From positions 835,501 to 899,500 of the forward strand of contig NZ_CP080429.1 of NCBI RefSeq assembly GCF_019613795.1: 64,000 nucleotides of DNA, given 5' to 3'. Numbering within the stretch: position 1 is the first letter of the stretch; each line of letters starts with the position of its first letter. Positions 34,438 to 44,028 of this stretch are shown piece after piece. The DNA is from Flavobacterium litorale. Its GTDB lineage: Bacteria; Bacteroidota; Bacteroidia; Flavobacteriales; Flavobacteriaceae. The translations under genes and the position numbers were made by a program. The notes below the pieces were generated by a model. That model worked only from the letters and a program-made list of their open reading frames with translations. It was not told the DNA's origin and did not search any database.

Positions 34438-36305
34438 CGTCCCATGTGTATTAATAGTACCGAAACATCACTTGGCGATACACCGCTAATGCGGGATGCT
34501 TGCGATATGGTAACGGGACGTATGTTCTTTAATTTTTCGCGTGCTTCCATCGAGATGGACTTGATTCCATCAAAATTGAAGTTTTCTGGAATTTTTACGT
34601 CCTCTAGCCTATTGAGCTTATCGGCATTGTTTTTTTCTTTTTCGATGTAGCCTGAATATTTTACTTGTATTTCGGCTTGCTCTATTACTTCGTTATCCAA
34701 ATTGTGTTCAGCAATGTATTCCTTTACCTTATCAAAAGCAACAATATCGTTGAGTTCAATTTGTGGTCGTGAAAATAGCTTGAACATTTTATCGGACTGC
34801 GTCATTAACGACGAGTTTTTAGCCTCCAATATTGGGTTAGCTTCTGCAGGGCTAATACTGGTTTCTTTAAAAAAGTGTACAAAAGCATCACTTTGGTCGC
34901 GTTTGCGTTCCATTCTGCGCAAGCGTTCTTCATTAGCCAAACCTATCTCGTAGGATAATGGCGTAAGCCTAAAGTCGGCATTATCTTGTCGTAACAACGT
35001 ACGGTACTCCGCACGCGACGTAAACATCCTATACGGCTCTTCTGTGCCTTTTGTAATCAGGTCGTCTATCAGTACGCCAATATAAGCTTCGTTACGTTTT
35101 AGTATAAAGGGGTCTTTATCGTGTACTTTTAAGTGGGCATTGATACCTGCCATTAAACCTTGCGATGCTGCCTCTTCGTATCCTGTTGTACCATTTATTT
35201 GCCCTGCAAAATATAAGCCCTCTACTAACTTTGTTTCGAGGGTATGCTTCAATTGTGTAGGCGGAAAGTAATCGTACTCTATGGCATAGCCTGGTCGGAA
35301 AAACTTCACGCTCTCAAAGCCTGCTACTGATTTTAATGCTTTGTACTGCACATCTTCGGGTAAGGAAGTAGAGAAACCATTTACATACACTTCTACGGTA
35401 TTCCAGCCTTCGGGTTCTACAAAAAGTTGATGCCTGTCTTTATCGGCAAAGCGATTAATTTTATCTTCGATAGATGGGCAATAACGGGGTCCTAAACTTT
35501 TAATGCGTCCGTTGAACATGGGCGAACGGTCGAAACCTTCGCGCAATACATCGTGTACTGCTTCGGACGTGTACGTCATGTGGCAGGAGCGTTGGTGTGT
35601 TAAGGGTTTTGTTATATCGAGATACGAGAACTTATCGGGATTTTCGTCGCCAGGTTGTTCTATCATTTTAGAGTAATCTAAGGAGCGTCCATCTACACGC
35701 GGTGGTGTACCTGTTTTCATTCTGCCCGCTTCAAAACCTGCCTTTACTAAATCTTCGGTAATACCAAACGATGCTCCTTCGCCTGCTCTACCACCACCAA
35801 AGTTTTTATCGCCAATATGGATTAATCCGTTTAAGAATGTACCATTGGTTAGCACTACGGTTTTGGCTTTTATGGTTAAGCCTAACGATGTTTTTATACC
35901 TGTTACTTTACCCTTTTCGATAACAATACCCGAAACCATTTCTTGATAAAAATCGAGGTTATTGGTTTGCTCTAACATCAATCGCCACTCTTCGGCAAAG
36001 CGCATTCGGTCGCTCTGTACGCGCGGACTCCACATAGCGGGTCCTTTGGATTTGTTGAGCATCCTGAACTGTATGGCTGTTTTATCGGATACTATACCCG
36101 AGTAACCACCCAAAGCATCTATTTCACGTACTATTTGCCCTTTGGCAATACCGCCCATAGCGGGATTGCACGACATTTGGGCAATGTTTTGCAAGCTCAT
36201 AGTAACCAACAAGGTTTTAGAACCCATGTTGGCAGCAGCAGCAGCAGCCTCCGAACCAGCGTGCCCTGCACCTACTACTATAACATCATATACATCCTGA
36301 AACAT
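34434..36305 (-). CDS. mnmG: tRNA uridine carboxymethylaminomethyl-modification enzyme MnmG
   Basis: The 623-residue protein has the FAD-binding DVIVVGAGHAGSEAAAAAA at the N-terminus, MSCNPAMGGIAKGQIVREID, FRMLNKSKGPAMWSPR and the late FAGQINGTTGYEEAASQGLM, all standard for MnmG/GidA. With MnmE it modifies the wobble uridine of certain tRNAs. The ATG has a rare clear Shine-Dalgarno (AGAAGGAG, 7 bases upstream), which fixes the start. The gene is bracketed by parS sites: one just past its end and three upstream. It opens a three-gene operon. Confidence 0.97.
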   Translation of the reverse strand: MFQDVYDVIVVGAGHAGSEAAAAAANMGSKTLLVTMSLQNIAQMSCNPAMGGIAKGQIVREIDALGGYSGIVSDKTAIQFRMLNKSKGPAMWSPRVQSDRMRFAEEWRLMLEQTNNLDFYQEMVSGIVIEKGKVTGIKTSLGLTIKAKTVVLTNGTFLNGLIHIGDKNFGGGRAGEGASFGITEDLVKAGFEAGRMKTGTPPRVDGRSLDYSKMIEQPGDENPDKFSYLDITKPLTHQRSCHMTYTSEAVHDVLREGFDRSPMFNGRIKSLGPRYCPSIEDKINRFADKDRHQLFVEPEGWNTVEVYVNGFSTSLPEDVQYKALKSVAGFESVKFFRPGYAIEYDYFPPTQLKHTLETKLVEGLYFAGQINGTTGYEEAASQGLMAGINAHLKVHDKDPFILKRNEAYIGVLIDDLITKGTEEPYRMFTSRAEYRTLLRQDNADFRLTPLSYEIGLANEERLRRMERKRDQSDAFVHFFKETSISPAEANPILEAKNSSLMTQSDKMFKLFSRPQIELNDIVAFDKVKEYIAEHNLDNEVIEQAEIQVKYSGYIEKEKNNADKLNRLEDVKIPENFNFDGIKSISMEAREKLKNIRPVTISQASRISGVSPSDVSVLLIHMGR

Positions 36306-36328
36306 TTATTCTCCTTCTTTTTATTTGT

Positions 36329-36344
36329 TGTTCCACGTGGAACT
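36329..36344. other. parS site 2
   Basis: TGTTCCACGTGGAACT differs from the palindromic 16-mer form only at the last base. It lies in the mnmG upstream region. Confidence 0.8.
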
Positions 36345-36373
36345 TTTTGTATATCGCACTCTAAAAATTAGTT

Positions 36374-36395
36374 ATGTGTTCCACGTGGAACACAT
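36374..36395. other. parS site 3
   Basis: The core TGTTCCACGTGGAACA (36377-36392) is a perfect palindrome that extends to 22 bases (36374-36395). It is 48 bases from site 2. Confidence 0.9.
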
Positions 36396-36415
36396 AAATG
36401 CCGGAACAAAACAAC

Positions 36416-36835
36416 CTAACGTTCCACGTGGAACATCTGTATTTTCTCTTCCTCTTTACTACGCATTAGCGCAGCGTCATCTTCTGCTTTATCTTTGTAA
36501 CCACAGTAGTGTAACACTCCATGTGCCATAACGCGTTTTAGTTCTTCTGTAAAAGCTACACCGTACTCTGAGGCATTATCACGCACCCGCTCTACCGATA
36601 TAAAAATATCGCCGCTAATGAGGTTGCCCATCGTATAATCAAAACTTATAATGTCTGTTAAGGTATCGTGGTTTAGGAACTCTATATTTTTCTGGAGCAA
36701 GTAATCGTCATCGCAAAAAACATAGTTTATTTCGCCCGTAGTTTTCTCTTCCGATGTTATTACACGCTCAATCCAATCTTCAAATTGGGCTTCGTTATCC
36801 AGCTCAAAATCGGTTTCGTAATTAAAACTAATCAT
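36416..36835 (-). CDS. ybeY: Endoribonuclease YbeY (rRNA maturation)
   Basis: The 139-residue protein matches YbeY: an N-terminal beta segment, NTD-like DTLTDIISFDY, GDIFISVERVRDNASEYGV, then the metal motif MAHGVLHYCGYKDKAEDD. The usual third His of HGxLHLxGYDH is replaced by Lys-Asp, as often in this phylum. YbeY acts in 16S rRNA 3' maturation and ribosome quality control. Its last residues (MFHVER) are encoded by a parS site. It overlaps the preceding DUF4175 gene by 8 bases, so the two are translationally coupled. Confidence 0.92.
   Translation of the reverse strand: MISFNYETDFELDNEAQFEDWIERVITSEEKTTGEINYVFCDDDYLLQKNIEFLNHDTLTDIISFDYTMGNLISGDIFISVERVRDNASEYGVAFTEELKRVMAHGVLHYCGYKDKAEDDAALMRSKEEEKIQMFHVER
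36420..36435. other. parS site 4
   Basis: CGTTCCACGTGGAACA matches the palindromic form with one difference at the first base. It lies within the last codons of ybeY. Confidence 0.8.
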
Positions 36836-39800
36836 CTTTCCTAAAATAGGTTTGCACCCTTTGGTTAAAATTCGGGCGCAAAGGTAAGGCTTGGCGGTTT
36901 AATATTTCAACACTATTTAAATATTCTTTTAAGGCTTCGGGCAACTGTTTTACCTGACTGTTAAACTCCTTACGGTTGGTTTGCGACTGCCTTTTCTTCT
37001 CTTCGCCCTGCTGTTGTATGGCTTTATCGAGTTTTAAAAGCTCGTGTTTTAGGTTTTGCATGCGCTCCATGGTTTCGTTACGGAAACCTTTGTTGAGCAA
37101 CTGCTTTTCTATTTCTTTCATTTGGCGCATGGCGTTCTGCCCTGCTTTGCCCAAACCTTCTTTCTCTAGGGCTTTTTGTAAGGCTTCTCGAAGTTGTTGT
37201 TGCTCTTTATAAATTTCAAGGAGTTTTCCTGCATCGCCTTCCGAGCCATCTTGCCCTTCGCCCCCTTCGCCTTTACCGCCAGGTCCTTCGCCGTTGGGTT
37301 TGCCTTGTTCGCCTTCTTGTCCTTCCTCGCCTTCCTTTTTACCGTCTTTCATACCCTTTTTCATCTTCTCGGATAGACCTTCTTGCTTCTGGATAATATC
37401 GGGTAGCTGCATACCCTGCCCCTGCCCTGGCATGGGTTTGCCCATACCTTGCCCTTGTAGTTGCATTTGCATGCTGTTAAGCATATCACTAAGCATGTCC
37501 GCTAGTTTATTTGCCGATGTTACCGCATATTGCTGGCTCGATACGCCACGTGGTACTTGGTTATCGGCAAGGTCGGTTAAGGCTTTGTCCATATAATAAT
37601 GTACTTCGCCTACCTCCTTAGTAACTTCTTCGGTAATTTTTGGATTACGAAGCGATAATGCAAAGATACTATCGTCTACATGGCGGAATTGTTGTTTTAA
37701 ATCTTGTTGGCGTTTTAGGTATTTACTAAACGATGCCGAGCGTGAGGTGCTAACTTTAAATTGCTCCATTACGTCTTCTTGCGAGAAAGAATATGCTAGT
37801 AAGTTATCTAATATCTGGCGGAGCATTTTTACATCTTCCTGCATCATTTCCATATCGGCACTCATCATCATTTGCATCATTTTGCCACCCATTTGTTTCA
37901 TCTTTTCGCCTGCCGATTTTTGCTTGGGTTTGGCTGCACCTTTATTTTGTTTTTGCAACTCCTCCTTTGCCTTTTCCATATCTTCCTCTATGTTTTCCTC
38001 CTCCAATTCGTCGGTAGGTAAATCCATAGGTTTTTTAAGCTCTTCATTCTGCTTTTCGAGTTCGCGCATCTCTTCTTGCATCTTATCAAACTCCTTATTA
38101 ATGTCCTCTTGCTTTTCAGCAGAATTCTCTTTATCGTCGGCAAGTTGCTCCTGCTTTTCGCCTAACTTTTGCAATTTATCCGCAAGTTGTTCGGCTTTTT
38201 TCTCTACATAAAAACGCTTGGTAAGCTCTACCAGTTGCTCTAAATTTTTAGTTTGATTCTTCGCTTTTTGTTTGAATTTATCAATCTTTTCAGCAAGTTC
38301 TTCTTTCTTAATTTTATCGGCAAGCTCTTTAAGTTCGTCCAGTAGTTTTTTGTTTTTCTCTGCCTCTTCTTCATTCTTATCAAGACGTTTCATAAGTTCT
38401 TCTTTAAACTCGTCTTTCTTTTCGGGGTTAAACTGTTCCAAGTTTTCTTCTAATTTCTTAGAAAACTCTTTCATCATATCTTCCTGCTGCTTTTGCCTGT
38501 TGATGAATTCCTGAATTTTCTTTTGGTCTTTAAAATCAAGCTCCGTTTTCTCCTTGTTCATTTTACGGAGTTTATCTAACTCAGTAAGTTGCTTGTCTTG
38601 ATTTTTAATCGACTTTTCGAGGCTATTTATATTGCTGTTTTGCTCTTGCAATACTTGTTGTTCCTTTTCGTCTGCAGTTAACTCTCTATTCGAAAACACA
38701 GACGATTTTGTACTTTTATAATTATGTACGGCATCGTTATCAAACACTTCAAAGTAATATTCGTAATTAATACCTGCTTTAATATCCAATCCTTCGGGGA
38801 ATGTATATACAAAGCGGTCGTAGGTGTCTTTTTGTACGGGTATAGTAAATTTTTTAGCACTATCGGGGGTATCCTGCGGATAATAGACCAATCGTAACTT
38901 GGTAAGCCCATAATCGTCGGATACTTGCCCTACCAATACCTCTTGCTTTAGCTTTAAGCTATCGGGTGCGGTATTAACTGTTATGGTTGGGTATTGATCT
39001 TTTATAGTGGTTATTTGGTACTGTAATTTTTCGTGATGCTTTACTTTTTTGTTAGATGTAAGTATCTGATATTCAGTATTATTGTATATGTTTTTAGTCA
39101 GTACAAAATCGTTCGCCGTGTTCTCAAAAGGAACAATTCCCTTATCCGAAGCCCACTCTACACCCGTAGTTGCTAATGCTTTAACTTTCCATGTAACTTT
39201 AGTGCCTTCGGGTACTACGGCATTACCTGTACCGCGCACAACCTCATCAGTTTTGCGCAGGTAGTTAGGATAATCTAATACCATCTCGAAATTGGCAATG
39301 GTAGGTACAGCAATTACATTTAGTTGGTACGGTTGCGATATTACATTGTTAGCCGTAAGCTGAAATAAAATATCTTTTGATGGCTTCTCAAACGTATATT
39401 CAAATACACCCGAACCTGTATTTTGCAAGTAATAGTTCTCCTTACCTATGGTTATCATGGCATTTTCAGGTATTACATTACCCTGCGTACGTACTTCGAG
39501 CTTAAAATCTTTGTCCTGTTGTGCCGTAAGGTTTTTATTTACCAGCACAAACTCAAACGGTGCGGGGGGTGCATAATGTTTATCGTAGTGCACTACCCTA
39601 TCAAAACTTTGGGTAATAACCCCGCTGTTACCGCTTATCATAAAAAATAAAATAAGCAATAAGGGTACGGCGGCATAGGGTACGTATTTTACATTCTTTT
39701 TAAAACTAACGGCATTGGTAAACGGTACAGGTTGCAGGCTGTTTGCCTTTTGCTCGATGGAAGCAGCAAGTAGCTCCGATTGGTACGATTCGCCACTAAG

Positions 39801-40139
39801 CTGCAAAAAGTTAGTTAGCTTATCGGAAACCTCCGTAAAATGATTCCCGATAATTGCCGATGCTTGTTTATAGTCGATACCCTTTTGTAGTTTAAACAAT
39901 TTAAACAATGGGAAAAGTATAAACCGAAACAATAAAAAGGCTTCTACCCCGATAAACACCCAAAACAATGCGGTACGCCCTGTTTGGGGCAACCACAAAA
40001 AGTATTCTATTAGTAGGGTTACTATAAAATACAGCAAGCCAAGACCCACAAAAAAGATACTCCCCCGAATAAGCTCGTTGGTGTAATACTTTTTTATAAA
40101 GTCCTCCAGCTTTTGATATATACTATTTTTTGCTTCCAA
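36828..40139 (-). CDS. Large DUF4175-like membrane protein with coiled coils
   Basis: The 1103-residue protein has two membrane segments near the N-terminus (about residues 25-45 and 58-76) and a third at about 150-166, a long beta-rich periplasmic part (residues 170-480), then about 400 residues of charged coiled coil (EKQEQLADDKENSAEKQEDI and similar), a Gly/Gln/Met-rich patch near residue 910 and a Glu/Gly-rich patch near 945-970. The domain order fits DUF4175-type Bacteroidota proteins, of unknown function. It overlaps ybeY, so they share a transcript. Confidence 0.75.
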   Translation of the reverse strand: MEAKNSIYQKLEDFIKKYYTNELIRGSIFFVGLGLLYFIVTLLIEYFLWLPQTGRTALFWVFIGVEAFLLFRFILFPLFKLFKLQKGIDYKQASAIIGNHFTEVSDKLTNFLQLSGESYQSELLAASIEQKANSLQPVPFTNAVSFKKNVKYVPYAAVPLLLILFFMISGNSGVITQSFDRVVHYDKHYAPPAPFEFVLVNKNLTAQQDKDFKLEVRTQGNVIPENAMITIGKENYYLQNTGSGVFEYTFEKPSKDILFQLTANNVISQPYQLNVIAVPTIANFEMVLDYPNYLRKTDEVVRGTGNAVVPEGTKVTWKVKALATTGVEWASDKGIVPFENTANDFVLTKNIYNNTEYQILTSNKKVKHHEKLQYQITTIKDQYPTITVNTAPDSLKLKQEVLVGQVSDDYGLTKLRLVYYPQDTPDSAKKFTIPVQKDTYDRFVYTFPEGLDIKAGINYEYYFEVFDNDAVHNYKSTKSSVFSNRELTADEKEQQVLQEQNSNINSLEKSIKNQDKQLTELDKLRKMNKEKTELDFKDQKKIQEFINRQKQQEDMMKEFSKKLEENLEQFNPEKKDEFKEELMKRLDKNEEEAEKNKKLLDELKELADKIKKEELAEKIDKFKQKAKNQTKNLEQLVELTKRFYVEKKAEQLADKLQKLGEKQEQLADDKENSAEKQEDINKEFDKMQEEMRELEKQNEELKKPMDLPTDELEEENIEEDMEKAKEELQKQNKGAAKPKQKSAGEKMKQMGGKMMQMMMSADMEMMQEDVKMLRQILDNLLAYSFSQEDVMEQFKVSTSRSASFSKYLKRQQDLKQQFRHVDDSIFALSLRNPKITEEVTKEVGEVHYYMDKALTDLADNQVPRGVSSQQYAVTSANKLADMLSDMLNSMQMQLQGQGMGKPMPGQGQGMQLPDIIQKQEGLSEKMKKGMKDGKKEGEEGQEGEQGKPNGEGPGGKGEGGEGQDGSEGDAGKLLEIYKEQQQLREALQKALEKEGLGKAGQNAMRQMKEIEKQLLNKGFRNETMERMQNLKHELLKLDKAIQQQGEEKKRQSQTNRKEFNSQVKQLPEALKEYLNSVEILNRQALPLRPNFNQRVQTYFRKDD

Positions 40140-40314
40140 AGTATTGACGATTGTTAATAACCCATAAAATTACAATTTATATTGGATAGATAAACGTTAA
40201 ATATCGGTTTATATGACAGATAGCCCTGCCACGAAATTGTTAATAACTCTGGTATTAGTGAAACAGCAGCAAAATATCTGCCATAAATAGCTACAGCAAA
40301 AAATTACATAATTG

Positions 40315-40322
40315 TATCTTTG
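40315..40322 (+). promoter_or_regulatory. gltX -7 promoter box
   Basis: TATCTTTG fits TAnnTTTG, 18 bases before the gltX ATG. Confidence 0.4.
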
Positions 40323-40340
40323 CGCCAAAACTACATTACA

Positions 40341-41852
40341 ATGTCAAGACAAGTACGTGTGCGTTTTGCACCGAGCCCCACAGGACCGTTACATATAGGC
40401 GGTGTACGCACAGCCCTTTTCAACTATTTATTTGCTAAAAAGCACAACGGTATTTTTTACCTAAGAATTGAAGATACCGACCAAAACCGCTATGTAGCAG
40501 GTGCCGAAGATTATATTGTAGAAGCCCTAAACTGGTGTGGTATTCCGTTTGACGAGGGTATAGGTAAAGAGGGCAAGTTTGCACCCTACCGCCAAAGCGA
40601 ACGCAAAGGTATGTACCAAAAATATGCACAACAACTTATTGATAGCGGTTGGGCGTACTATGCTTTTGATACTGCCGAAACATTAGACGCTGCACGAAAG
40701 GAAGCCGAAGGCAAAGGCGAAACATTTATGTACAACCATGCCACACGCGATAATCTGGACAACTCGTTAAACATTTCTGCGGAAGCAACACAGCAGCGTA
40801 TAGCCAATGGCGATGCTTATGTTATCCGTTTTAAAATGCCTGTAGGCGAAACCCTGCAGCTAACCGATATGGTACGTGGCGATGTAAAGTTTGAAACGAG
40901 CCTGCTAGATGATAAGGTATTGTTTAAAAGTGATGGTATGCCTACGTACCACCTTGCCAACATAGTAGATGATTACTTAATGGAAACCAGCCATGTAATT
41001 CGTGGTGAGGAATGGTTGCCTTCACTCCCACTCCACGTACTTTTATACAAAGCATTGGGTTGGGAAGCACCCGAGTTTGCCCACCTACCGCTAATACTAA
41101 AACCCGTAGGTAATGGTAAACTAAGCAAGCGCGATGGCGATAAATTTGGTTTCCCTGTGTTCCCATTGGAATGGAATGCTCCCGACGGAAGTACATCTAT
41201 GGGGTACCGCGAAGAGGGCTACCTGCCCGAAACCGTAATTAATTACTTAGCTTTATTAGGTTGGAATCCCGGTAACGACCGTGAATTTTTTACTTTAGAA
41301 GAATTAATACAGGAGTTTGACATTAATAAAGTACAAAAAGGCGGTGCCAAGTTTGACCCTGACAAGATAAAACACATTAACAAACACTACGTACAACAAA
41401 CCGATAACAGCATACTGGCTGCACACTTTACAAAAGTGCTTGAGGAAAAAGGCATTACCATGCCTATGGATAAGGTTACCGAAATTGTAGGCTTGGTAAA
41501 AGAGCGTGCTGTATTCCTTAATGAGCTGTGGGATTTAAGCGATTACCTTTTTGTAACGCCAACAAGCTACGACGAAAAAGCAGCCCAAAAACAATGGAAA
41601 GCTGATACAGGCGAAATACTAACGGAGTTGGTTACCGTACTGCAAAATACTACTGATTTCTCGTCGGCTAACACCGAGAGTGTTACCAAAACATGGATGC
41701 AGGAAAAAGAGTTGGGTATGGGCAAAGTAATGCCACCACTCCGCTTAAGCCTAGTAGGTGCCATGAAAGGCATACACGTATTTGATATTATGGCATTACT
41801 AGGAAAAGAAGAAACCCTTAACCGAATTAACAAAGCCATTAACACACTATAA
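40341..41852 (+). CDS. gltX: Glutamate-tRNA ligase
   Basis: With the ATG at 40341 the enzyme has 503 residues and begins MSRQVRVRFAPSPTGPLHIG. The HIGH-type motif is HIGG (residues 18-21) and the KMSKS-type motif is KLSKRDG. Conserved GVRTALFNYLFA and RIEDTDQNRYV follow. It charges tRNA-Glu. A TTG-initiated extension to 40320 would start inside the promoter box and is rejected. It has its own terminator. Confidence 0.97.
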   Translation: MSRQVRVRFAPSPTGPLHIGGVRTALFNYLFAKKHNGIFYLRIEDTDQNRYVAGAEDYIVEALNWCGIPFDEGIGKEGKFAPYRQSERKGMYQKYAQQLIDSGWAYYAFDTAETLDAARKEAEGKGETFMYNHATRDNLDNSLNISAEATQQRIANGDAYVIRFKMPVGETLQLTDMVRGDVKFETSLLDDKVLFKSDGMPTYHLANIVDDYLMETSHVIRGEEWLPSLPLHVLLYKALGWEAPEFAHLPLILKPVGNGKLSKRDGDKFGFPVFPLEWNAPDGSTSMGYREEGYLPETVINYLALLGWNPGNDREFFTLEELIQEFDINKVQKGGAKFDPDKIKHINKHYVQQTDNSILAAHFTKVLEEKGITMPMDKVTEIVGLVKERAVFLNELWDLSDYLFVTPTSYDEKAAQKQWKADTGEILTELVTVLQNTTDFSSANTESVTKTWMQEKELGMGKVMPPLRLSLVGAMKGIHVFDIMALLGKEETLNRINKAINTL

Positions 41853-41862
41853 AGCGCACTTA

Positions 41863-41890
41863 AAACCTCCTTAATCGGGAGGTTTTTTTA
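41863..41890 (+). terminator. gltX terminator
   Basis: AAAACCTCC (41863-41871) pairs with GGAGGTTTT (41879-41887) and is followed by T residues, 10 bases past the stop. Confidence 0.85.
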
Positions 41891-41998
41891 TAAGCCTGCA
41901 TGTTATATAGCAACAGTATGTAACATTTATGATTATTTACATACCTATAACGTAACAGAAACGCTATTTTTAACAATCAAATTAAAAACACTACAACC

Positions 41999-43018
41999 AT
42001 GGAAAATATTGGCATTTATTTATTTCTCTTTCTCGCCGTTATTATTTTACTACTATCGTTTTTTACGGTAAAGCAACAAACGGCTGCTATAGTAGAGCGT
42101 TTCGGGAAATTTAATACCATTCGTAATGCAGGTTTACATTTAAAAATACCTGTTATCGATAAAATTTCGGGGCGTATTAACTTAAAAATACAGCAGCTTG
42201 ATGTTATCATCGAAACCAAAACGAAAGAAAATGTATTCGTAAAAATGAAAGTTTCGGTACAGTTTAAAGTACTACAAGAAAAAGTATACGAGGCTTTTTA
42301 CAAGCTAGAATATCCGCACGATCAAATTACATCGTACGTATTTGATGTAGTACGTGCCGAAGTGCCGAAGTTAAAACTGGACGATGTTTTTGAGCGTAAG
42401 GATGATATTGCGATAGCCGTAAAACGGGAATTAAACGAGGCAATGACTACGTATGGCTACGATATTATTAATACGCTTATTACAGATATTGACCCTGATA
42501 TTCAGGTTAAAAATGCGATGAACCGTATTAATGCCGCAGATAGGGAGAAATCGGCAGCAGAATACGAAGCAGAAGCATCGCGTATTAGAATTGTGGCTAA
42601 AGCAAGAGCAGAAGCAGAAAGCAAAAGACTACAGGGACAGGGTATTGCCGACCAACGTAGAGAAATTGCACGCGGATTGGTGGAGAGTGTAGATGTGCTA
42701 AATAAGGTGGGTATTAACTCACAAGAGGCCTCTGCCCTAATTGTAGTAACACAACACTATGATACGTTACAATCTATAGGGTCCGATACCAACTCCAACC
42801 TGATATTATTACCCAACTCGCCACAAGCAGGTAGCGAAATGCTAAATAACATGGTAGCATCGTTTACGGCATCCAACCAAGTGGGGGAAGCAATGAAACG
42901 TGGTAATGAAGAGCGATTACAGCAACAAAATGCAAAAACGCAACAGTTACCTCCTGAAATAGCACCTGAGGATAACTACGATGATGCTATTGACGATGAG
43001 AATGAGAATAAACAATAA
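41999..43018 (+). CDS. SPFH-domain (stomatin/prohibitin-like) membrane protein
   Basis: The 339-residue protein has a single N-terminal membrane segment (residues 4-24), then an SPFH/band-7 domain starting VKQQTAAIVERFGKFNTIRNAGLHLKIP-like (shown in part: AAIVERFGKF), a coiled-coil stretch with AEAESKRLQGQGIADQRREI, and an acidic tail. SPFH proteins form large membrane-associated assemblies that organise lipids or regulate proteases. It is followed by a bidirectional terminator and stands alone. The specific partner is unknown. Confidence 0.9.
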   Translation: MENIGIYLFLFLAVIILLLSFFTVKQQTAAIVERFGKFNTIRNAGLHLKIPVIDKISGRINLKIQQLDVIIETKTKENVFVKMKVSVQFKVLQEKVYEAFYKLEYPHDQITSYVFDVVRAEVPKLKLDDVFERKDDIAIAVKRELNEAMTTYGYDIINTLITDIDPDIQVKNAMNRINAADREKSAAEYEAEASRIRIVAKARAEAESKRLQGQGIADQRREIARGLVESVDVLNKVGINSQEASALIVVTQHYDTLQSIGSDTNSNLILLPNSPQAGSEMLNNMVASFTASNQVGEAMKRGNEERLQQQNAKTQQLPPEIAPEDNYDDAIDDENENKQ

Positions 43019-43050
43019 TAAAAAAGCCCGTTATACAACGGGCTTTTTTT
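43019..43050. terminator. Bidirectional terminator between SPFH and YtxH-operon genes
   Basis: A 12-bp stem (43021-43032 with 43037-43048) with A/T runs on both sides lies between convergent genes. Confidence 0.85.
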
Positions 43051-43292
43051 TATTTGAATATCCTTTTAATAAGTAGTGTAAGTGCTACGTTTTTTAAAGG
43101 TTTGGCTAAAGCAGCGGCATAGCCTATAATTTTAGCAGGCGTAGACCCTATTAGGTTTTTAGCTTCCAAACTATCTTTTGTTGCCTCAAATTCTTTCTTA
43201 AACTTTAAGTGCGATATGTCGCGCTCGATTTTAAATATCTCAAGATCTTTATTAATATCGGCGAATGACTTATATTCTTTTCTCAACTCCAT
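43050..43292 (-). CDS. Small protein of the YtxH/holin-like operon (DUF6327-like)
   Basis: The 80-residue protein has a charged N-terminal helix (ELRKEYKSFADINKDLEIFK) and a hydrophobic, possibly membrane-associated C-terminal half (PAKIIGYAAALAKPLKNVAL). It starts 5 bases after the holin-like gene, in an operon order seen in other flavobacteria as far as I recall. Function unknown. Confidence 0.6.
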   Translation of the reverse strand: MELRKEYKSFADINKDLEIFKIERDISHLKFKKEFEATKDSLEAKNLIGSTPAKIIGYAAALAKPLKNVALTLLIKRIFK

Positions 43293-43297
43293 ACAAA

Positions 43298-43654
43298 TTA
43301 ATCTTCATCACTCAAAAGTATCTTTGAGAAGTTAACAATTAGTGGTTTTTCAACAATTTCATTTCTAAATTTGTAAGCAATAAATGTTACTATTAGATAG
43401 AAACCTCCAACAATAAAGAAGCCTAAACCGTAGCTATCTAGCGCCGAGCCTATAAAAAATGCTAAACCAAACGAAAAGAAAAATAGTACTAAAAGTAATA
43501 GTACCCCAATCATAACAGCTTTAACAACTGCTGTATTAGTTTTAATGAACGTTTTAAATAACAGTAGCTTATAATATTTTAAGTTGGCACTTACTACATC
43601 TTCACCACGGTCTTTAAGTGTTCCAAAATTTTCTTTTACGTCTTCAAAAGCCAT
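43298..43654 (-). CDS. Holin-X/phage-holin-like membrane protein
   Basis: The 118-residue protein has two membrane segments (about residues 42-68 and 74-95) and the charged ends typical of the phage holin 3-6/Actinobacterial Holin-X-like group. In this operon it is more likely a general envelope protein than a phage lysis factor, since no phage genes are present. It lies 8 bases after the YtxH gene and 5 bases before the DUF6327-like gene. Confidence 0.7.
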   Translation of the reverse strand: MAFEDVKENFGTLKDRGEDVVSANLKYYKLLLFKTFIKTNTAVVKAVMIGVLLLLVLFFFSFGLAFFIGSALDSYGLGFFIVGGFYLIVTFIAYKFRNEIVEKPLIVNFSKILLSDED

Positions 43655-43662
43655 ATTGCTGC

Positions 43663-44028
43663 TTATAAGTTAGTTGATGGTGTTTTGGTATGCAAATTTT
43701 TATTTGCGTGCAAGTCTTTATTGGTCGACTTTAATGTTTCTAATTTTCTTTCTAACGTAGTAATAATATCGTCTTTCTTCTCCTCTACGCTTGCTACAAG
43801 TCTATCAAAACCTTCTTCAAGATTTTCTTTAGATGAACCAAACTTATCCTTTACTTGGTGCGTAAGCTCATCAATTTTATCTTTTAGCTCGTCGCGTTTT
43901 GCATCGTAACCATCACGAAGCTTTTTTCTTGTTTTACTACCCTCTTCAGGTGCAAATAAAACTCCTACTACTGCTCCTACCGCAGCTCCTGCAAGTGCAG
44001 CAACTAAAACATCTGATTTACCAGCCAT
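43663..44028 (-). CDS. YtxH-domain protein
   Basis: The 121-residue protein opens with a short hydrophobic glycine-rich segment (LVAALAGAAVGAVVGVLFAP) followed by EEGSKTRKKLRDGYDAK, the YtxH signature, and a charged coiled coil. Members are small stress-related membrane proteins of unclear action. It is the first gene of a three-gene envelope operon. Its ATG is preceded by an AT-rich leader. Confidence 0.82.
   Translation of the reverse strand: MAGKSDVLVAALAGAAVGAVVGVLFAPEEGSKTRKKLRDGYDAKRDELKDKIDELTHQVKDKFGSSKENLEEGFDRLVASVEEKKDDIITTLERKLETLKSTNKDLHANKNLHTKTPSTNL

Noticed and set aside
37194-38514. Ser-rich open frames opposite the DUF4175-like gene
   Set aside because: They mirror the Glu/Lys coiled-coil codons of the real gene on the other strand.
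43298-44028. Holin-like and YtxH genes as a prophage remnant
   Set aside because: They form a small envelope operon that is common in flavobacteria, and no other phage genes are present.
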